A DNA stretch of 64,000 bases from JAFAXD01 sp963760435 (GTDB lineage Bacteria > Pseudomonadota > Alphaproteobacteria > Rhizobiales > Xanthobacteraceae): NCBI GenBank assembly GCA_963760435.1, contig CAVXDE010000022.1, forward strand, positions 68,651 through 132,650. The letters are read 5' to 3'. The notes under the pieces were generated by a model that saw only the letters and a program-made list of their open reading frames with translations, searched no databases and had not been told where the DNA came from. Every line of letters starts with the position of its first letter. Position 1 is the stretch's first letter. Positions 61,687 through 64,000 of the stretch are shown piece after piece. Position numbers and translations under genes: made by a program.

Positions 61687-63147
61687 CTATTCCGCGACGA
61701 TCTTGACCCGCTCTCCGGGTTTGATTGCGTCGGTGGGCCCAAGCCCGTTGAGCAAACGGAAGCGCTCGACGGGATGATCGAGGCTGGCCATGTGGTGCTG
61801 GGCCATGGACTCGATCGTATCCCCGGGCCGGACCGTCACAATCTTCAGCCGCAAGGGCCTGGCCTGCTCAATCTCCGCGACGCTGAGGCGGCGGAATGAC
61901 TCGATTGACGTTCGAAATGTCTGATCGACGGCCGGCGTCATGTGCTTTGCCGTATAGATGAAGCGCATGACGTCGCCACCGAAGCGCACGGCGTAAAGCC
62001 GATACGTCCACTCTTCCCCTTTGGCGGTCGCCGTGGTTGCCGGAAATCCGCTGATGGTCAGGTCCCGCACTGAGGTCGGGTCCGGATTCTCGATCCAACC
62101 TGAGGTGAGATAAGCGCCAAGCGTTTGATCAGCCGGGACGCTCACCCGGTCGACGCGCAGGGCTTCGGCGCCGCCGTCCTTGACCGCGAGGATCGCCTGC
62201 GCCGTGTTGTCGATGCTGAATCCGTCCGGCACCACAAAGGTGAACCCGAACCGCGGGTGTAGAAAGCGGCGCCCGCGGGCAAATCCCTCGCTCGGATCGT
62301 CGCCGTAGATCAAGCCGTCGAGCGCGCTGAGATACTCGTCTTTGTCGCGCTCGCCTCCTCCCTGGGCCGCAAATTGGCGGGCATTGAGTTGTGCGGTTTT
62401 GATGCGTTCAGGGGTGGCCGGATGGGTCGCCAGCAGTTCGACGCCGTGCTTGTCCGAGCCGTTGAGGCCGGCTTTGAGATCAGCGTTGTGGCCCATGGCA
62501 ATGAGAAAGCGGACAGCCCCATAGGGATCATAGCCGGCGCGCGTCGCGATCCCGATGCCAATGCCATCGGCTTCGAGTTCCTGGCCGCGCGAGAAGCTCG
62601 CCAGTGCAATCTTTGATTTGGCCAGCGCGAGCGCGCCGACCGACGGGTCGCTGAGAACATCGCTCACCACGCGGCTTGCGATCTCCGCCTGGCGCGCCTG
62701 ATCGGCACGCATCGACGCGTGGTCGGCGATCACATGCGCCATTTCGTGCGCCATGACGGAGGCCAGTTCGGATGTGTCGCTGGCCAACGTGATCACGCCG
62801 CGCGTGACGTAGAGCTGCCCGGTCGGCAAGGCAAACGCGTTGATGGCGGGCGAGTTGAGGATCGTGACTTTGTATTTGAGGTCCGGCCGTTCGGAAACCG
62901 CCACCAGCCGCTCGACTGTCTTGTCGAGCAAGGCCTCGAGCCGCGGGTTGTCGTAGGCCCCTCCGTACGCAGCGAGGATGCGCTTGTGTCCGCGCGTGAC
63001 CGGATCATCGTTCGCACTCTGGCCCAGTGGGCCCGGCAGCAGAATTTGATGCTCGCTTCGGTCAAGGCTGGAGCACGCCGAAAGCGCAAGCGCCAGCACC
63101 ATGGCGCTCAGCCACACACGCGCGCGCTTGATGTGCTGGAGGCTCAT
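61687..63147 (-). CDS. M48 family metalloprotease, lipoprotein
   Basis: 486 residues. Lipobox LALSAC (about residue 24). The zinc motif is VMAHEMAHVIADHASM (HExxH) with RGQELEADGIGIGIATRAG as the second glutamate. The last 60 residues resemble a LysM-like repeat (VTVRPGDTIESMAQHHMA), which could bind peptidoglycan. It resembles BepA/Oma1-type quality-control proteases. Convergent with carD. Confidence 0.9.
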   Translation of the reverse strand: MSLQHIKRARVWLSAMVLALALSACSSLDRSEHQILLPGPLGQSANDDPVTRGHKRILAAYGGAYDNPRLEALLDKTVERLVAVSERPDLKYKVTILNSPAINAFALPTGQLYVTRGVITLASDTSELASVMAHEMAHVIADHASMRADQARQAEIASRVVSDVLSDPSVGALALAKSKIALASFSRGQELEADGIGIGIATRAGYDPYGAVRFLIAMGHNADLKAGLNGSDKHGVELLATHPATPERIKTAQLNARQFAAQGGGERDKDEYLSALDGLIYGDDPSEGFARGRRFLHPRFGFTFVVPDGFSIDNTAQAILAVKDGGAEALRVDRVSVPADQTLGAYLTSGWIENPDPTSVRDLTISGFPATTATAKGEEWTYRLYAVRFGGDVMRFIYTAKHMTPAVDQTFRTSIESFRRLSVAEIEQARPLRLKIVTVRPGDTIESMAQHHMASLDHPVERFRLLNGLGPTDAIKPGERVKIVAE

Positions 63148-63156
63148 CGCGGTGGC

Positions 63157-63987
63157 TCAACGATCCACGATTTCGATCTGCCCCGGCAGGATGGCCTCGA
63201 TCCAGGGACCCCCGCGCTCTTCGACCACGCCGCGAATCCTTACCCTACGTCCCGCGAGCGACTTTGGCATGAGTCCGCTCCCGGCAAACAGACGCTCGTT
63301 TCGTTTTGATATCGTGACGGTGAAATCCTGGTCCCACCGGGGTCCGAAGTTGACATAGATGGTTGCGCCGCTTTCGCGCACGGAGACGACTTTGCCCTCG
63401 ACGATAGCGAAACGGCCGCGCGCCAAGCGCACAGCATCCGGGTCATCGGCATTCCTGGTTGTAAATTCCGCATCCGCCCAGAGCCCAAGCTTGGCACCGC
63501 GTGCGGCGCGCTCGGCCGCAATCAGGTCTGCCGCGCAGTTGTGGTTCCCGGCGTATGGCGAAACAAAGGCAAGCCCGGCGGCAAGCAAGCTGGCTTCAAC
63601 AGCCTTGGGTCCGCGGCTGTCAGAAAGATAGGCGCGCGCGAGCACGCGTCCGAACCGGTCGGCCCCGAATTGCGCGAGCAGCAGATCCTGTCCGCCGACC
63701 AACTCCTCAAGCGCTTTGCGGCTACGCTCACCAGCTGCCGTTTGGGGTTGCGGTGCGGCGCTTGGAGGAGGCAGCGCGGGTACCTCAATCATCGCCAATC
63801 GCACAGCGCGACCGTCAGCCAAGACGAAGGTGCGGCCATCGGTCACGGAGGCAACTGATCCGGCATTTTGTGGGCCATGTGGGCAATCGGCGGCGCTCGC
63901 AATCTGCGCGGATATAAGGGCTCCTGCTATTGCGAGAATTGCCAGGAGTGGGTGCGGACAGGGGGCGCCGGCTCGAGTCCGCAGCAT
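63157..63987 (-). CDS. Thermonuclease-like (SNase-fold) exported protein
   Basis: 276 residues from ATG 63987. Signal peptide LLAILAIAGALISAQIASAA, then an SNase-like domain with VTDGRTFVLADGRAVRLAMI, DRFGRVLARAYLS and AERAARGAKLGLWAD, followed by a C-terminal OB-like domain with FAIVEGKVVSVRESGATIYV. Catalytic Arg/Glu residues of staphylococcal nuclease are partly visible only, so activity is uncertain. It lies 9 bp from the M48 gene and probably shares its transcript. The frame continues to 63999 (TTG). Confidence 0.85.
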   Translation of the reverse strand: MLRTRAGAPCPHPLLAILAIAGALISAQIASAADCPHGPQNAGSVASVTDGRTFVLADGRAVRLAMIEVPALPPPSAAPQPQTAAGERSRKALEELVGGQDLLLAQFGADRFGRVLARAYLSDSRGPKAVEASLLAAGLAFVSPYAGNHNCAADLIAAERAARGAKLGLWADAEFTTRNADDPDAVRLARGRFAIVEGKVVSVRESGATIYVNFGPRWDQDFTVTISKRNERLFAGSGLMPKSLAGRRVRIRGVVEERGGPWIEAILPGQIEIVDR

Positions 63988-64000
63988 GTGACCCCTCAAA

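Overview
This 64 kb window is chromosomal DNA of an alphaproteobacterium of the order Hyphomicrobiales (Rhizobiales), most likely Bradyrhizobium-like or from Xanthobacteraceae. The evidence is high G+C content, the gene families present (PhaR, DUF4167, DUF1178, CarD, CobS/CobT, EI-Ntr PtsP), the gene order, and several small proteins of a type familiar from Bradyrhizobium genomes. I see no tRNA, rRNA, CRISPR array, insertion sequence or prophage.

Layout. 1-2.0 kb: tail of an extradiol (LigB-type) dioxygenase, a DUF1345 membrane protein and the transglycosylase mtgA. 2.0-13.7 kb: an accessory stretch of mostly short genes. It holds a transglutaminase-like protein, two zinc-ribbon miniproteins, a CsbD-like stress protein, several unknowns, a phasin followed by groES-groEL, a Crp/Fnr regulator, a PHB-depolymerase-like hydrolase, and a ribbon-helix-helix regulator preceded by a perfect 28-bp palindrome. 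13.9-17.5 kb: rpmF and the polyhydroxybutyrate genes phaR, phaA and phaB. 17.5-25.2 kb: DUF985, gloB, a methyltransferase, DUF4167, prmC, prfA and ptsP. 25.4-27.6 kb: a decayed FAD-monooxygenase/PadR pair broken by several frameshifts. 27.7-37.6 kb: lysC, a UdgX-type uracil-DNA glycosylase, ubiG, a DMT exporter, a tight nitrilase/DUF1178/glutaredoxin cluster, comF, a methyltransferase, mutT, argJ and a parvulin. 38.1-48.1 kb: secA, an L,D-transpeptidase lipoprotein, accA, xerD, a 49-residue membrane protein, aroK-aroB and a CorC/HlyC-type transporter. 48.3-64 kb: LysR, BolA, a J-domain protein, cobS-cobT with a coupled phytase-like gene, rpmB, DUF3108, a SUV3-like helicase, an S4 protein, fdxA, carD, an M48 lipoprotein and a thermonuclease-like protein.

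How it works together. Carbon storage is the main theme of the first 18 kb: PhaA and PhaB make the PHB monomer, PhaR is expected to control granule genes, the phasin coats granules, and the depolymerase-like hydrolase may act on polymer or oligomers. The phasin sits directly upstream of groESL. The rest is mostly housekeeping: protein secretion, translation termination, the nitrogen PTS, and aspartate, arginine, shikimate, ubiquinone and cobalamin synthesis, fatty-acid precursor supply and chromosome-dimer resolution. Short overlaps of start and stop codons show several translationally coupled pairs (gloB/DUF985, prfA/prmC, grx/nitrilase/DUF1178, argJ/mutT, aroK/aroB, cobT/phytase-like).

No obviously new multi-gene system could be proved by reading alone. 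The features most worth following up are the palindrome before the ribbon-helix-helix regulator, a promoter followed at once by an intrinsic terminator before carD, a repeated palindromic element in the 620-bp gap before the helicase, and the serially frameshifted PadR/monooxygenase cassette.
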